Below, one piece after another: positions 1-8,410 of a stretch of 23,221 bases of DNA. The DNA comes from Caldifarciminota bacterium (GTDB lineage: Bacteria; Hydrothermota; UBA3073; NMUJ01). The notes under the pieces are model-generated. The model searched no databases and was not told where the DNA came from. It worked only from the letters and a program-made list of their open reading frames with translations. Each line of letters opens with the position of its first letter. The first letter of the stretch is position 1. The stretch covers positions 1-23,221 of the forward strand of contig JAGGUB010000016.1 of NCBI GenBank assembly GCA_021158725.1, given 5' to 3'. Made by a program: the position numbers and the translations under genes.

Positions 1-168
1 CTGAATCGGTTGGATGACAACATCATGAACCATATCTTAAAGGTGCTCGACCATCCACACATATTGCGATTGATAGCAGATTATGGGGATGTGGATTACC
101 CAAGTCGTGTGGTACTAAAGTTGTTACAGGAGCCGGCGGTTTGGTTACAATCGTTACATTTCAGGTAA
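1..168 (+). CDS. C-terminal fragment of an unrecognised protein
   Basis: The first 168 bases read without interruption in frame 1 and end in TAA (166-168), giving the last 55 residues of a protein whose start lies outside the window. The fragment looks mostly alpha-helical, with leucine-rich and valine-rich stretches and the ending VWLQSLHFR. It has no cysteine or glycine-rich motif to identify it. The final stretch faintly resembles the end of DUF1385 proteins (the pattern PGLWLQ followed by two or three residues and R), but the usual tail of that family is missing, so I do not assign it. It runs in the same direction as cmk and stops 51 bp before it, so it could be the upstream gene of the same operon. 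Confidence 0.55.
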   Translation: MNRLDDNIMNHILKVLDHPHILRLIADYGDVDYPSRVVLKLLQEPAVWLQSLHFR

Positions 169-186
169 CCACTACCCGTAAACGGC

Positions 187-214
187 TTGAACTTCACCTA
201 TCTTGTGATATATT
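187..214 (+). promoter_or_regulatory. candidate cmk promoter, possibly giving a leaderless mRNA
   Basis: TTGAAC (187-192) and TATATT (209-214) are separated by 16 bp and resemble sigma-70 -35 and -10 boxes (4/6 and 5/6 matches). The ATG of cmk is at 220, only 5 bases after the -10 box, and no Shine-Dalgarno sequence lies before it. If the promoter is real, transcription would begin at or next to the start codon. The match is modest, and cmk could instead be read from an upstream promoter. Confidence 0.35.
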
Positions 215-219
215 TAAAA

Positions 220-906
220 ATGCACTTTGTTGTAACTATCGATGGTACTGCTGCCTCGGGTAAAAGTACCACCGCTATAGGGGTAGCCGAGAAGTTGGGC
301 TTATTTTATATCGATAGTGGTGCCATGTACCGTGGTGTAGCGCTCGCTGTATTACGTGCAGGTATCGACATAACCGACCGTCACGCTATCGCCAATTTAG
401 CACGTAAGCTTAAATTTGATTTCAAAATAGAAAATGGCAAAGTAAAGGTCTTCATGAATGGCGAAGATATATCCGACACCATACGGGGGTCGAAAATATC
501 TGAACTCTCGTCGGTGATTGCCACATACCCCGAAGTACGTAAGGTGCTGGTTGCCATGCAACGTGAGCTCAGCCAACGTGGTAACACAATATGTGAAGGC
601 CGCGACATGGGTACGGTTGTCTTCCCTGATGCAGCTATCAAGATTTACATGGATGCATCACTTGAAGAGCGTGCACGCCGTAGGTTAAGAGATCTCCAAC
701 GTAAAGGTGAAAAAGTATCACTTGAAGAGGTAATAACAAGTTTAAAGCAGCGTGACGAACGCGACAAAACCCGAAAACATAGTCCATTGAAGCCAGCACC
801 TGATGCCATCTATATAGATACCACAAATTTGACCATCGATGAGGAGATAAACAAAGTTGTGAACCTAATAAAACGTAAGCTCAAACAGCATGAAGCTCCG
901 CTATAG
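220..906 (+). CDS. cmk: Cytidylate kinase
   Basis: Transfers phosphate from ATP to CMP or dCMP, recycling pyrimidine nucleotides for nucleic acid and CDP-lipid synthesis in the cytoplasm. From the ATG at 220 the protein has 228 residues, the usual length. The P-loop GTAASGKST is at residues 9-17 (the common second-position Pro is Thr). IDSGAMYR follows, then the family motif GRDMGTVVFPDA, and the Arg-rich lid is in the segment containing EERARRRLRDL. A TTG at 187 would add 11 residues (NFTYLVIYLK and its initiator) before the conserved start; I reject it because the family starts just before the P-loop strand. There is no clear ribosome-binding site. The 3' end overlaps plsC by 17 bp, so translation of the two is probably coupled. 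Confidence 0.95.
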   Translation: MHFVVTIDGTAASGKSTTAIGVAEKLGLFYIDSGAMYRGVALAVLRAGIDITDRHAIANLARKLKFDFKIENGKVKVFMNGEDISDTIRGSKISELSSVIATYPEVRKVLVAMQRELSQRGNTICEGRDMGTVVFPDAAIKIYMDASLEERARRRLRDLQRKGEKVSLEEVITSLKQRDERDKTRKHSPLKPAPDAIYIDTTNLTIDEEINKVVNLIKRKLKQHEAPL

Positions 907-1525
907 GATAGCAGCCTTCATAATCAGAACAGTATGGAAACTATTTTTTGGCTTCCGCATAGAGGGTATCGAGAATATACCACCCAAGGGTAGGTTAATA
1001 GTTGCAGCTAACCATAGATCAAATTACGATCCACCGCTCATCGGTGCAGCTGCAGCTATACGACGTGAGCTCTTCTATTTCGCCAAACTGGGGCTATTTA
1101 CACCAAGTAAATGGTTTGCATGGCTGATACGGAGCTTCAATGCATATCCAGTCGATACCAGGAAATTCGATCTACCCGCATTACGTAAAACGGGCCACCT
1201 ACTGGAGCGTGAATTGGGGTTACTTTACTTTCCCGAAGGTACACGTAACAGGACGCCACTCGATTTTTTGCCCGCCAAACCCGGTCTCGGCTATATTGCC
1301 AAGCGATACAAGGCACCCATATTGCCAACCCTCATCATAGGTACAAATATACCATTGTGGCGGTTAGCCCTACGTCGTGGTAAGGTTAAAGTAATCTTTG
1401 GCCAGTTAATAGATACTGAGTTACTGAACCAATTCCCCGACAATAAACAAGGTTACATAACGATAAGCCAGCTTGTGATGGACAGGATCAAGGAAATATA
1501 CATCCGTGAAACCCAACGTCAATGA
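890..1525 (+). CDS. plsC: 1-acyl-sn-glycerol-3-phosphate acyltransferase (PlsC family)
   Basis: Acylates lysophosphatidic acid to phosphatidic acid at the inner face of the cytoplasmic membrane. The 211 residues contain the catalytic H(X)4D motif as NHRSNYD (H42, D47) and the substrate-binding motif FPEGTR at 114-119. The N-terminus is basic and then hydrophobic (about residues 7-22), as expected for membrane association. The gene starts inside cmk (17-bp overlap) and its TGA overlaps the mutS ATG in an ATGA junction (1522-1525), so cmk-plsC-mutS form one tight unit. The pairing of cmk and plsC is common in bacteria. Specificity for lyso-PA over other acyl acceptors is inferred from the family. 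Confidence 0.92.
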   Translation: MKLRYRIAAFIIRTVWKLFFGFRIEGIENIPPKGRLIVAANHRSNYDPPLIGAAAAIRRELFYFAKLGLFTPSKWFAWLIRSFNAYPVDTRKFDLPALRKTGHLLERELGLLYFPEGTRNRTPLDFLPAKPGLGYIAKRYKAPILPTLIIGTNIPLWRLALRRGKVKVIFGQLIDTELLNQFPDNKQGYITISQLVMDRIKEIYIRETQRQ

Positions 1526-4056
1526 AAGAAGGGCTTACCCCTCTACTTCATCAATACAAGCGCATAAAGGCGAAGTATCCCGACGCTATACTGTTGTTCA
1601 GGGTGGGTGATTTCTACGAAACTTTCTATGAGGATGCCCAAATTGCCTCAAAAGTGTTGGGCATCGTATTAACTCAACGTCAGGAAGGTGTACCACTTGC
1701 AGGTGTACCTTACCATGCGGTTGAACCCTACATTGCCAAGTTAGTACGTGCGGGCTACAAAGTGGCAATATGTGAGCAACTGGAGGAACCCAAACCCGGT
1801 AAATTAGTACATCGTGATGTTGTTGAAGTGATCACACCCGGCACGTTACTCGAACCGCAGCTACTAAAAGAGAGGCAACCCAACTACTTGATGGCGCTTA
1901 TCGAGGAACGTAACATGTGGGGGGTTGCCGTAATCGACATATCAACTGGCGAATTTAGGGTAACAGAGGTAGAAGCCAACCACATAGAGGACGAGGTACA
2001 AAAGTTTCAACCCAGTGAGATCATAATCCCACAAAGTATGGCAAATATACCGAATTTCCTTAAGTCGTACAATCTTACCACAATCGATGATATCAACTTT
2101 GACAACGAGCTCGCCAACACTGAACTATGTCGCCATTTCAATGTACAATCAGTTGATGGGTTTGGGCTCACCGATATGCCGCTCGCAATACGTGCAGCAG
2201 GTGCAGCCTTACACTATGTCAAGGAGACCAAAAAACAAACCCTCGACTACATCTCCAGCATAAAACCATACAGGGTACAGGACTTTATGTTTATCGATAG
2301 TTTCACCAGACGTAACCTTGAGCTTACCGAAAAGATAACCGGCGAATATGAAGGCTCATTACTATCGGTATTGGACGAAACCTGCACCCCCATGGGAGCA
2401 CGGTTGCTACGTGAATATATGTTATCACCATTACTCGATGTAACCCATATCCGTAAACGGTTAGATGCAGTACAGGTGCTGTACGATGCACCTACGTTGT
2501 TGACGAAATTGCGTTCGATACTGGCAAAATTACCCGATATGCAGCGTCTCATATCACGTATAAATGTTGGTAGAGCTAACCCACGTGAATTACAGGGATT
2601 GAAACGCTCCATAATGCTGTTACCGAAGATAAACGAACTGCTACCCCAAAGTTTAAGCGCTTGGAAGGTTACCGACCTACATGAAGTTGCAGATATTATT
2701 GACAAAACGTTGGTTGAGGATCCACCCACTAAAATCACCGAAGGTGGGTTGATAAAAGATGGTGCAAATGCGGAGCTTGATGAGTTACGTCAGATTGTGC
2801 GTGAAGGTAAGAACTGGATTGCACAGCTTGAAACCCGTGAACGCATACGTACAGGTATAGAATCGCTGAAGGTTGGCTACAATTCAGTTTTTGGCTACTA
2901 TATTGAGGTGACGAAACCCAACCTCCACAAAGTGCCTAAGGATTACATCCGTAAACAAACGCTCGTCAATGCAGAGAGGTTCATCACACCTGAATTGAAG
3001 GAATATGAAAGCAAAGTATTACATGCAGAAGATAGAATAAAGGACCTGGAGTATAAACTTTACAACGAGTTACGTAAGGAAGTGGCTAAGTACACCACAT
3101 CGATGCAGGAGGTTGCACATAAGTTGGCCGAACTCGATGTACTGGCATCGCTTGCTTACGTGGCACGCAAGTATAACTACGTGCGACCAGAATTTCATGA
3201 AGCTGACAGAATCGAAATAGTAGGTGGACGTCACCCAGTGGTTGAGCACCAACTAAAGGAGGGTGAATTTGTGCCCAACGATTTAATATTTGACGAGTGG
3301 CATCGCATACTTATTGTTACTGGACCCAACATGTCAGGTAAATCCACATATCTACGGCAAGCTGCACTCATATTAATTATGGCGCAGATGGGCTCATTTG
3401 TACCGGCAGAAAGTGCACGCTTACGTATTGTGGATCGCATCTTCACAAGGATAGGTGCATCCGATGACATCGCACGTGGGGTATCAACCTTCTTAGCTGA
3501 GATGAACGAAACCGCCAACATCTTACACAATGCTACTGAACGTAGCCTCATAATACTGGATGAGATCGGACGTGGCACCAGCACGTTTGATGGATTAGCT
3601 ATCGCTTGGGCAGTCGTTGAGTACATAGCACGAAACATCAAAGCATATACATTGTTTGCCACACATTACCATGAACTTACGAGGTTAGCCGATATGATAC
3701 CCATTGTCAAGAATTTCTACGTAGAGGCCAAACGCTACAAAAATCAGATAATCTTCCTGCATAGGGTGAAACCCGGCAGTAGTGACGAAAGCTACGGTGT
3801 GGATGTAGCGCGATTGGCTGGCCTACCATCACCTGTCATCCAGCGTGCAAAAGAGATATTGCGACACCTTGAATACGAGGAGAAACGTCAAGTCCTTAAG
3901 AAGATACTGAAATCGACACAGGTCTCGCTATTCGATACACTTGAGGAAAGTGAACACCCAATAATCACCAAACTTAAAGCGATAGATGTCAACAAACTCA
4001 CACCCATAGATGCATTATTACTCGTTAAAGAGCTCAAGGAGAGTCTAAATCGATAA
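1522..4056 (+). CDS. mutS: DNA mismatch repair protein MutS
   Basis: Recognises mismatches and small loops in DNA and recruits MutL. The 844 residues match full-length MutS1. The mismatch-reading Phe-X-Glu motif is in GDFYETF (F31, E33). The C-terminal ATPase has Walker A GPNMSGKST at 601-609 and the Walker B acidic pair in LDEIGRGTSTFDG (D680, E681), followed by FATHYHEL. The connector, lever and clamp regions lie between. The ATG is inside the plsC stop (ATGA). There is no independent ribosome-binding site, which fits coupled translation. No mutL is in the window. The last 23 bases overlap the 3' end of ptsI on the other strand, so the final 7 codons and stop are read on both strands. Confidence 0.97.
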   Translation: MKEGLTPLLHQYKRIKAKYPDAILLFRVGDFYETFYEDAQIASKVLGIVLTQRQEGVPLAGVPYHAVEPYIAKLVRAGYKVAICEQLEEPKPGKLVHRDVVEVITPGTLLEPQLLKERQPNYLMALIEERNMWGVAVIDISTGEFRVTEVEANHIEDEVQKFQPSEIIIPQSMANIPNFLKSYNLTTIDDINFDNELANTELCRHFNVQSVDGFGLTDMPLAIRAAGAALHYVKETKKQTLDYISSIKPYRVQDFMFIDSFTRRNLELTEKITGEYEGSLLSVLDETCTPMGARLLREYMLSPLLDVTHIRKRLDAVQVLYDAPTLLTKLRSILAKLPDMQRLISRINVGRANPRELQGLKRSIMLLPKINELLPQSLSAWKVTDLHEVADIIDKTLVEDPPTKITEGGLIKDGANAELDELRQIVREGKNWIAQLETRERIRTGIESLKVGYNSVFGYYIEVTKPNLHKVPKDYIRKQTLVNAERFITPELKEYESKVLHAEDRIKDLEYKLYNELRKEVAKYTTSMQEVAHKLAELDVLASLAYVARKYNYVRPEFHEADRIEIVGGRHPVVEHQLKEGEFVPNDLIFDEWHRILIVTGPNMSGKSTYLRQAALILIMAQMGSFVPAESARLRIVDRIFTRIGASDDIARGVSTFLAEMNETANILHNATERSLIILDEIGRGTSTFDGLAIAWAVVEYIARNIKAYTLFATHYHELTRLADMIPIVKNFYVEAKRYKNQIIFLHRVKPGSSDESYGVDVARLAGLPSPVIQRAKEILRHLEYEEKRQVLKKILKSTQVSLFDTLEESEHPIITKLKAIDVNKLTPIDALLLVKELKESLNR

Positions 4057-5785
4057 CATTGTTGAGATGAAACTCTTCCTTTAAAACATCTTTCATGAAC
4101 CTCCTAACTTCGGCTGCATTCTTCATATCGAGTACTTTCTCTGCGATAGCTTTTGTCTCTTTATAGGAGAGGTGACGAATTATCTCTTTTGTCTTGAGCA
4201 GAAACCTGGGAGCTACCGAAAGTTCATCCACCCCCAACCCTATCAGTATCGGTATCGCCATAGGATCGTGTGCCATCTCACCACATACACCTACCCATGA
4301 ATGTGCTGCATGCCCAGCGATTATGACGTTTTTCATCAACCTGAGGAGCGCCGGATGTAATGGATCGTACAGCTCCGATACATATGGATTGTTTCTATCG
4401 ACCGCCATCGTGTATTGAGTGAGGTCGTTCGTACCTATCGAGAAAAACCTAACCTCCTTCGCCAACACTTCTGCCATTATCGCAGAAGCGGGTGTCTCGA
4501 TCATCACCCCTATATCGATGTTTTCGTCAAATTCTACATCTTCGTTACGTAGGTCACGCTTGATTTTGTTTAGCAATTTCTTCACCTCGAGTACTTCCTC
4601 CACAGTGGTCACCATGGGTATCATGATCTTAACGTTCCCTCTACGTGAAGCCCTAAGTATTGCCCTCAATTGCGTACGTAATAGCTTCTTTTCCTTCAAC
4701 AACAATCTTATAGCACGCCAACCCAGAAATGGATTATCCTCACGTACATATGGTGCTAATTTATCTGCCCCTATATCGAACGTACGTATGATGACCGACC
4801 CCGGATATATCTTGTCCGCTATATCACTGTAGATGTTGAACTGCTGCTCCTCATCCAGCATATCCTCCAGGAATATGAACTCCGTACGCAGTAGACCTAT
4901 ACCTTCGGCATTAAACTCTATGGCAGGTTTGACCTCCGCAGGTAGATTTATATTCGCACATAACTCTATATTCCTACCATCTATCGTAACGGGTGGTAAA
5001 TCTTTAATATCGACCAGCTTATCGTGTAGCTGCAAGTAATGCTTTATTTTAGCTTCATAAGTTCTAAGCGTAGATTCATCCGGCTCCAGTATGATAAGCC
5101 CCCTATAGCCATCCAATATCGCAAGCTGTCCATCCCTCACGTAACGCATTAGATCTTTTATCCCCACGACTACTGGTATGTCGAAGGTTTGTGCAAGTAT
5201 TGCCAGATGTGATGTCATCCCACCATGTGATAATGCTAACCCTTTTATCTTGTTACGTGGTATTTGTGCCACCTCAAAAGTTGACAGAAATGGTGCTACC
5301 AAGATTTTACCTTCGGGTATCGAAGCAAGTGTATCATCCTTACCTATAAGTTTTTTCAAAATCTTACGTGCTACCTCTTCAAGCAATGCCCCCCTTTGTC
5401 TAACGGCGACACTCGATGCCTGTTCAAACATACGCAACTTATGGGCTATCACTTTCTGTAATGCGTATTCGGCGTTACGACTTTCATTTTCGATAATTTT
5501 CTGTGCCCCCTCCAGTAGCCACGGCTCTTCCAGCAGAGCATAGGAGACCTCGAAGATACGTGCAGAGTATGGATCGTTCTCCTTCTCAAATATCGACTGT
5601 AATGCCTTCAGCTCTTGTTTCACACTATCTATAGCGGTTGATAATCTATGGATTTCGGCTTGCTTGTCGGATTCACGCAAAATATAGAATGGGAGCACCT
5701 CATTTTCATAACCCGGGTAAATTACGATTGAACCTATTTCAATACCTTCAGCAACCTTCACACCACGCAATATCTTATTCTTCAT
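4034..5785 (-). CDS. ptsI: Phosphoenolpyruvate-protein phosphotransferase (PTS enzyme I)
   Basis: Takes phosphate from phosphoenolpyruvate and passes it to HPr. The 583 residues match family length (about 570-590). The phosphorylated histidine is in GGMTSH (H193). PEP-binding elements of the C-terminal barrel are GLLRTEFIFL (297-306), RTFDIGADK, NPFLGWRAIR, SIGTNDLTQYTMAVDR (449-464) and the acid/base cysteine in GVCGEMA (C501). The ATG at 5785 lies inside the end of ptsH (11-bp overlap), so the two are coupled. No EII sugar permease component is in the window, so EI-HPr may serve a distant permease or act only in regulation. The stop TGA (4036-4034) lies inside mutS. Confidence 0.97.
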   Translation of the reverse strand: MKNKILRGVKVAEGIEIGSIVIYPGYENEVLPFYILRESDKQAEIHRLSTAIDSVKQELKALQSIFEKENDPYSARIFEVSYALLEEPWLLEGAQKIIENESRNAEYALQKVIAHKLRMFEQASSVAVRQRGALLEEVARKILKKLIGKDDTLASIPEGKILVAPFLSTFEVAQIPRNKIKGLALSHGGMTSHLAILAQTFDIPVVVGIKDLMRYVRDGQLAILDGYRGLIILEPDESTLRTYEAKIKHYLQLHDKLVDIKDLPPVTIDGRNIELCANINLPAEVKPAIEFNAEGIGLLRTEFIFLEDMLDEEQQFNIYSDIADKIYPGSVIIRTFDIGADKLAPYVREDNPFLGWRAIRLLLKEKKLLRTQLRAILRASRRGNVKIMIPMVTTVEEVLEVKKLLNKIKRDLRNEDVEFDENIDIGVMIETPASAIMAEVLAKEVRFFSIGTNDLTQYTMAVDRNNPYVSELYDPLHPALLRLMKNVIIAGHAAHSWVGVCGEMAHDPMAIPILIGLGVDELSVAPRFLLKTKEIIRHLSYKETKAIAEKVLDMKNAAEVRRFMKDVLKEEFHLNNVIDLDSP

Positions 5786-6044
5786 CGAATTTCCTCTCTT
5801 CTATCAACTCACGTAATGCTTCTATTGCCTCTTTTTCGTCCGGACCGTCAGCTTTCAACGTGAGCACCGACCCCTGTGGTGCCTCCAGCAACAGTATATC
5901 AAGGATGCTCTTTGCATCAACTTCAAACCCATCCTTAACCAGCAATACCTTAGACTTGTACTTTTTAGCTGTTTGGCTTATCAAAGTGGCCGGCCGTGCA
6001 TGTATGCCAAGACAATTTCTGATCTTAACCTGCTGTTCTATCAT
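5775..6044 (-). CDS. ptsH: Phosphocarrier protein HPr
   Basis: A small (89-residue) phosphocarrier that receives phosphate from enzyme I and donates it to EIIA domains or other partners. The active histidine is H15 in GIHARPA. A serine at the position of the HPr kinase/phosphorylase target is S46 in DAKSILDIL, so the protein could be regulated by Ser phosphorylation as in HPrK-containing bacteria; no hprK is in the window. The ATG at 6044 has GAGG touching it, which is too close for a normal Shine-Dalgarno sequence. The gene leads the ptsH-ptsI pair and is divergent from the flippase. Confidence 0.95.
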   Translation of the reverse strand: MIEQQVKIRNCLGIHARPATLISQTAKKYKSKVLLVKDGFEVDAKSILDILLLEAPQGSVLTLKADGPDEKEAIEALRELIEERKFDEE

Positions 6045-6113
6045 CCTCTAAACTTAAAGCATAACAACGGATAGTCAACTTGACATTGGTGATAGGCTAA
6101 TACCTTGTCCAGT
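6045..6113. promoter_or_regulatory. divergent ptsH/flippase control region with a TTGAC dyad
   Basis: This 69-bp gap separates two divergent genes. GTCAACTTGAC at 6074-6084 is a perfect inverted repeat (5+1+5), so each strand carries a TTGAC -35-like hexamer facing its own gene: TTGACA at 6080-6085 toward the flippase and TTGACT at 6078-6073 toward ptsH. The -10 boxes are poor. TAATAC (6098-6103) is only 12 bp from its -35, and TAAGTT (6056-6051) is a 3/6 match. The dyad could therefore be overlapping divergent promoters or an operator. Confidence 0.4.
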
Positions 6114-7565
6114 ATGAACCATTCGGTACGCTCACTTTTCCGCTTATCAAGCTTATATGCAGTCGGCAACATTGTAGTGTATCTCTTAGCCATTGTTGCT
6201 GTATCGATCTATACGCGGTTACTCCCGGTATCAGAATACGGTAAAATTGCGATGTTTAATGCTACACTACAGGTTGTAATGACGTTGGCATTATGTGGGT
6301 TGATACCCTCGATGTTGAGGTTCACAAAAGAATATGGTGAAGCTGCAACCCTAAGCTCTGGTTTAGTGTCTGCACTTATCAGTGGATCGGTCGTCTGCAT
6401 TCTACTCATATACTGGGCACCCTCTCTATCGAGGTTAGTTTTTGGTACCCCAGATTATAGGTCACTACTGGTGGTATTGGGATTCATTGTGGTAATTGAA
6501 ACCTTAACACAACCTGGATTATCGCTACTAAGGGTAAAAGAACGTATGAGACTATTCTGGAGTATACGTATTATACGTACTGCGATCCAGATAATGGTAG
6601 CGTTTCTGCTCATCTGGTGGTTGAAACTCGGTGTATATGCAGTAGCTTATGCAGTGTTATTCTCCGGGTTGGTACAACTATCCACAACGTTGTGGGTTAC
6701 AAGGCGATACGTTACATCACCTTCGTGGAGGTTGACAAAGATACTGTTCCGTTATGGGGTGTTCCACCTATTCACAAGTTTAGCCTTCTGGGTACTCGCC
6801 TACATCGATCGCTACTTCCTGTTACGGTATTGTGGATATGATGTTGTGGGGATCTACAATTTAGGGTATAAGTTGGGCTCTATCGTTAATTTCCTATATG
6901 TGCAACCATTCCTACAGAGTTGGAATGCAAGATATCTGGGTGTATCAATAAAGGGTGACGATCTCGATGGCTGGAACCGCTTCTTCTCCAATGTCATAGA
7001 GAAATACACTATCATAGGGGTGACCATCGGTATCAGCCTAACTGTATGGGCACGTGAACTTGTACTACTTGTGAGTGGCGAACCTTACTTAACTGCAGTC
7101 CCTATCATTGCGGGTATCACATTTTCGCTCGTAATATTTGGGATACACCATGCACTACAATGGGGGATCATGAGGGCAGCTACCCCAATCTTTTTACCAA
7201 TACCTATAATAGTGGCTACTTTGACAAATATTGGGTTGAACATGTTGTTGATACCCAACTACGGGATGATAGGTGCAATGTCAGCAACCGTCGTCTCATA
7301 TATAGTGCTTACAGCGGTGGGGTTGATACTAACGCAGAAACGTGCCCAATATAAGCCCAAAATCCTCTGGCGTATACCGATGTTGTTCATTGTGTGTTAC
7401 ATAGTGTTTGTACTCACAACGATGTGGCTCACCCCACTATGGGAACGCATACTCCTATGGTGTGTATATATGGTGACACTCTATCTGTATCTTGCAACCA
7501 GGTATGGAGCAAAGGGTATCATCCAGCAGTTAAAGGCGTTGACATACAGTATTTTTAAGATATAA
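6114..7565 (+). CDS. Polysaccharide flippase (Wzx/MVF-type membrane protein)
   Basis: A very hydrophobic protein of 483 residues with roughly 12-14 transmembrane segments spread over its length. It matches the polysaccharide/oligosaccharide flippase group of the MOP superfamily, which moves lipid-linked glycans across the cytoplasmic membrane. Family-like features are the N-terminal basic/Ser start followed by YTRLLPVSEYG, the segment YIDRYFLLRYCG near the middle, and the C-terminal NIGLNMLLIPNYGMIGA. The ATG at 6114 is preferred over an in-frame TTG at 6105, which adds only three residues. No clear ribosome-binding site is present. accD follows after 8 bp. No glycosyltransferase is nearby, so the glycan substrate cannot be inferred. 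Confidence 0.85.
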   Translation: MNHSVRSLFRLSSLYAVGNIVVYLLAIVAVSIYTRLLPVSEYGKIAMFNATLQVVMTLALCGLIPSMLRFTKEYGEAATLSSGLVSALISGSVVCILLIYWAPSLSRLVFGTPDYRSLLVVLGFIVVIETLTQPGLSLLRVKERMRLFWSIRIIRTAIQIMVAFLLIWWLKLGVYAVAYAVLFSGLVQLSTTLWVTRRYVTSPSWRLTKILFRYGVFHLFTSLAFWVLAYIDRYFLLRYCGYDVVGIYNLGYKLGSIVNFLYVQPFLQSWNARYLGVSIKGDDLDGWNRFFSNVIEKYTIIGVTIGISLTVWARELVLLVSGEPYLTAVPIIAGITFSLVIFGIHHALQWGIMRAATPIFLPIPIIVATLTNIGLNMLLIPNYGMIGAMSATVVSYIVLTAVGLILTQKRAQYKPKILWRIPMLFIVCYIVFVLTTMWLTPLWERILLWCVYMVTLYLYLATRYGAKGIIQQLKALTYSIFKI

Positions 7566-7573
7566 AGATTAGG

Positions 7574-8401
7574 ATGATTTTCCGTCGTAAAAAGAAGTTA
7601 AAACCTGTTCCTCCCAAACCTGTACCTGATGGCTTATGGTTGAAATGTGACAAATGTAGCAATATACTGTATCGCAAGGAGTTGGAGAAAAACCTATCAG
7701 TATGTCCAAAGTGTGGCCATCACTTCCGTATACCAGCACGAAGGTATATCCAGATATTGACGGATGGGTTTGAGGAGTTTGACAAAAATCTATCGCCAGC
7801 AAACCCGCTCAACTTCCGCGAGTATGAAGAGAAGCTGCGTAAAGATCAGGAGAAGACCGGCTTGAAGGATGCCATAGTGACAGGTAAAGCGAAGATTGGT
7901 CCCCACACAGTAGCTTTGGGGGTGATGGACTTCTTCTTCCGTGGTGGTAGCATGGGTAGCGTAGTTGGTGAGAAAGTCAAACGCCTCATATATTATGCGA
8001 TGGAGAACAACTTCCCGTTAATCATAGTGGGTGCATCCGGTGGTGCACGTATGCAGGAAGGTATACTATCGCTTATGCAGATGGCGAAGACTGCAGCCAC
8101 ATTGGCTGAGTTTCACGAAAATGGTGGTCTATTCATAAGTGTGCTAACAGATCCCACGATGGCAGGTGTCATGGCATCTTATGCATCGTTAGGTGATATA
8201 ATAATTGCCGAACCCGGTGCATTGATAGGGTTTGCTGGCCCCAGGGTGATACAACAGACGATAAAGAAAGAGTTACCACCTGGGTTTCAGCGTGCCGAGT
8301 TTATGTTGAAACACGGTATGGTGGATATCGTTGTACCAAGGCAAAAGCTTAAAGATACGATTGTTAAGATATTGGATTTCTTCAGCAATGAAAAACACTA
8401 A
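7574..8401 (+). CDS. accD: Acetyl-CoA carboxylase carboxyltransferase subunit beta
   Basis: Forms, with AccA, the carboxyltransferase that moves CO2 from carboxybiotin to acetyl-CoA to make malonyl-CoA, the first step in fatty acid synthesis. The 275 residues show the AccD-specific N-terminal zinc ribbon with four cysteines (C25, C28, C44, C47; CDKC and CPKC). After it come the crotonase-fold motifs GASGGARMQEG and GFAGPRVIQQT. The N-terminus is strongly basic (RRKKKLK). AGG directly before the ATG is too close to be a good ribosome-binding site. accA is not adjacent, and accC is 10 kb away on the other strand. It is probably cotranscribed with the flippase and the PorV-like gene. Confidence 0.96.
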   Translation: MIFRRKKKLKPVPPKPVPDGLWLKCDKCSNILYRKELEKNLSVCPKCGHHFRIPARRYIQILTDGFEEFDKNLSPANPLNFREYEEKLRKDQEKTGLKDAIVTGKAKIGPHTVALGVMDFFFRGGSMGSVVGEKVKRLIYYAMENNFPLIIVGASGGARMQEGILSLMQMAKTAATLAEFHENGGLFISVLTDPTMAGVMASYASLGDIIIAEPGALIGFAGPRVIQQTIKKELPPGFQRAEFMLKHGMVDIVVPRQKLKDTIVKILDFFSNEKH

Positions 8402-8410
8402 GGGGGTAAA

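Noticed and set aside
1..168. DUF1385-like C-terminus for the first fragment
   Set aside because: Only the last stretch is similar, and the acidic family tail is missing; too little sequence to claim.
2247..2738. 163-residue open frame antisense to mutS
   Set aside because: It lies wholly inside well-conserved MutS sequence, has low-complexity Ser/Asn-rich content and no recognisable start signal.
3231..3662. 143-residue open frame antisense to the MutS ATPase domain
   Set aside because: A shadow of conserved ATPase codons, with no ribosome-binding site or domain.
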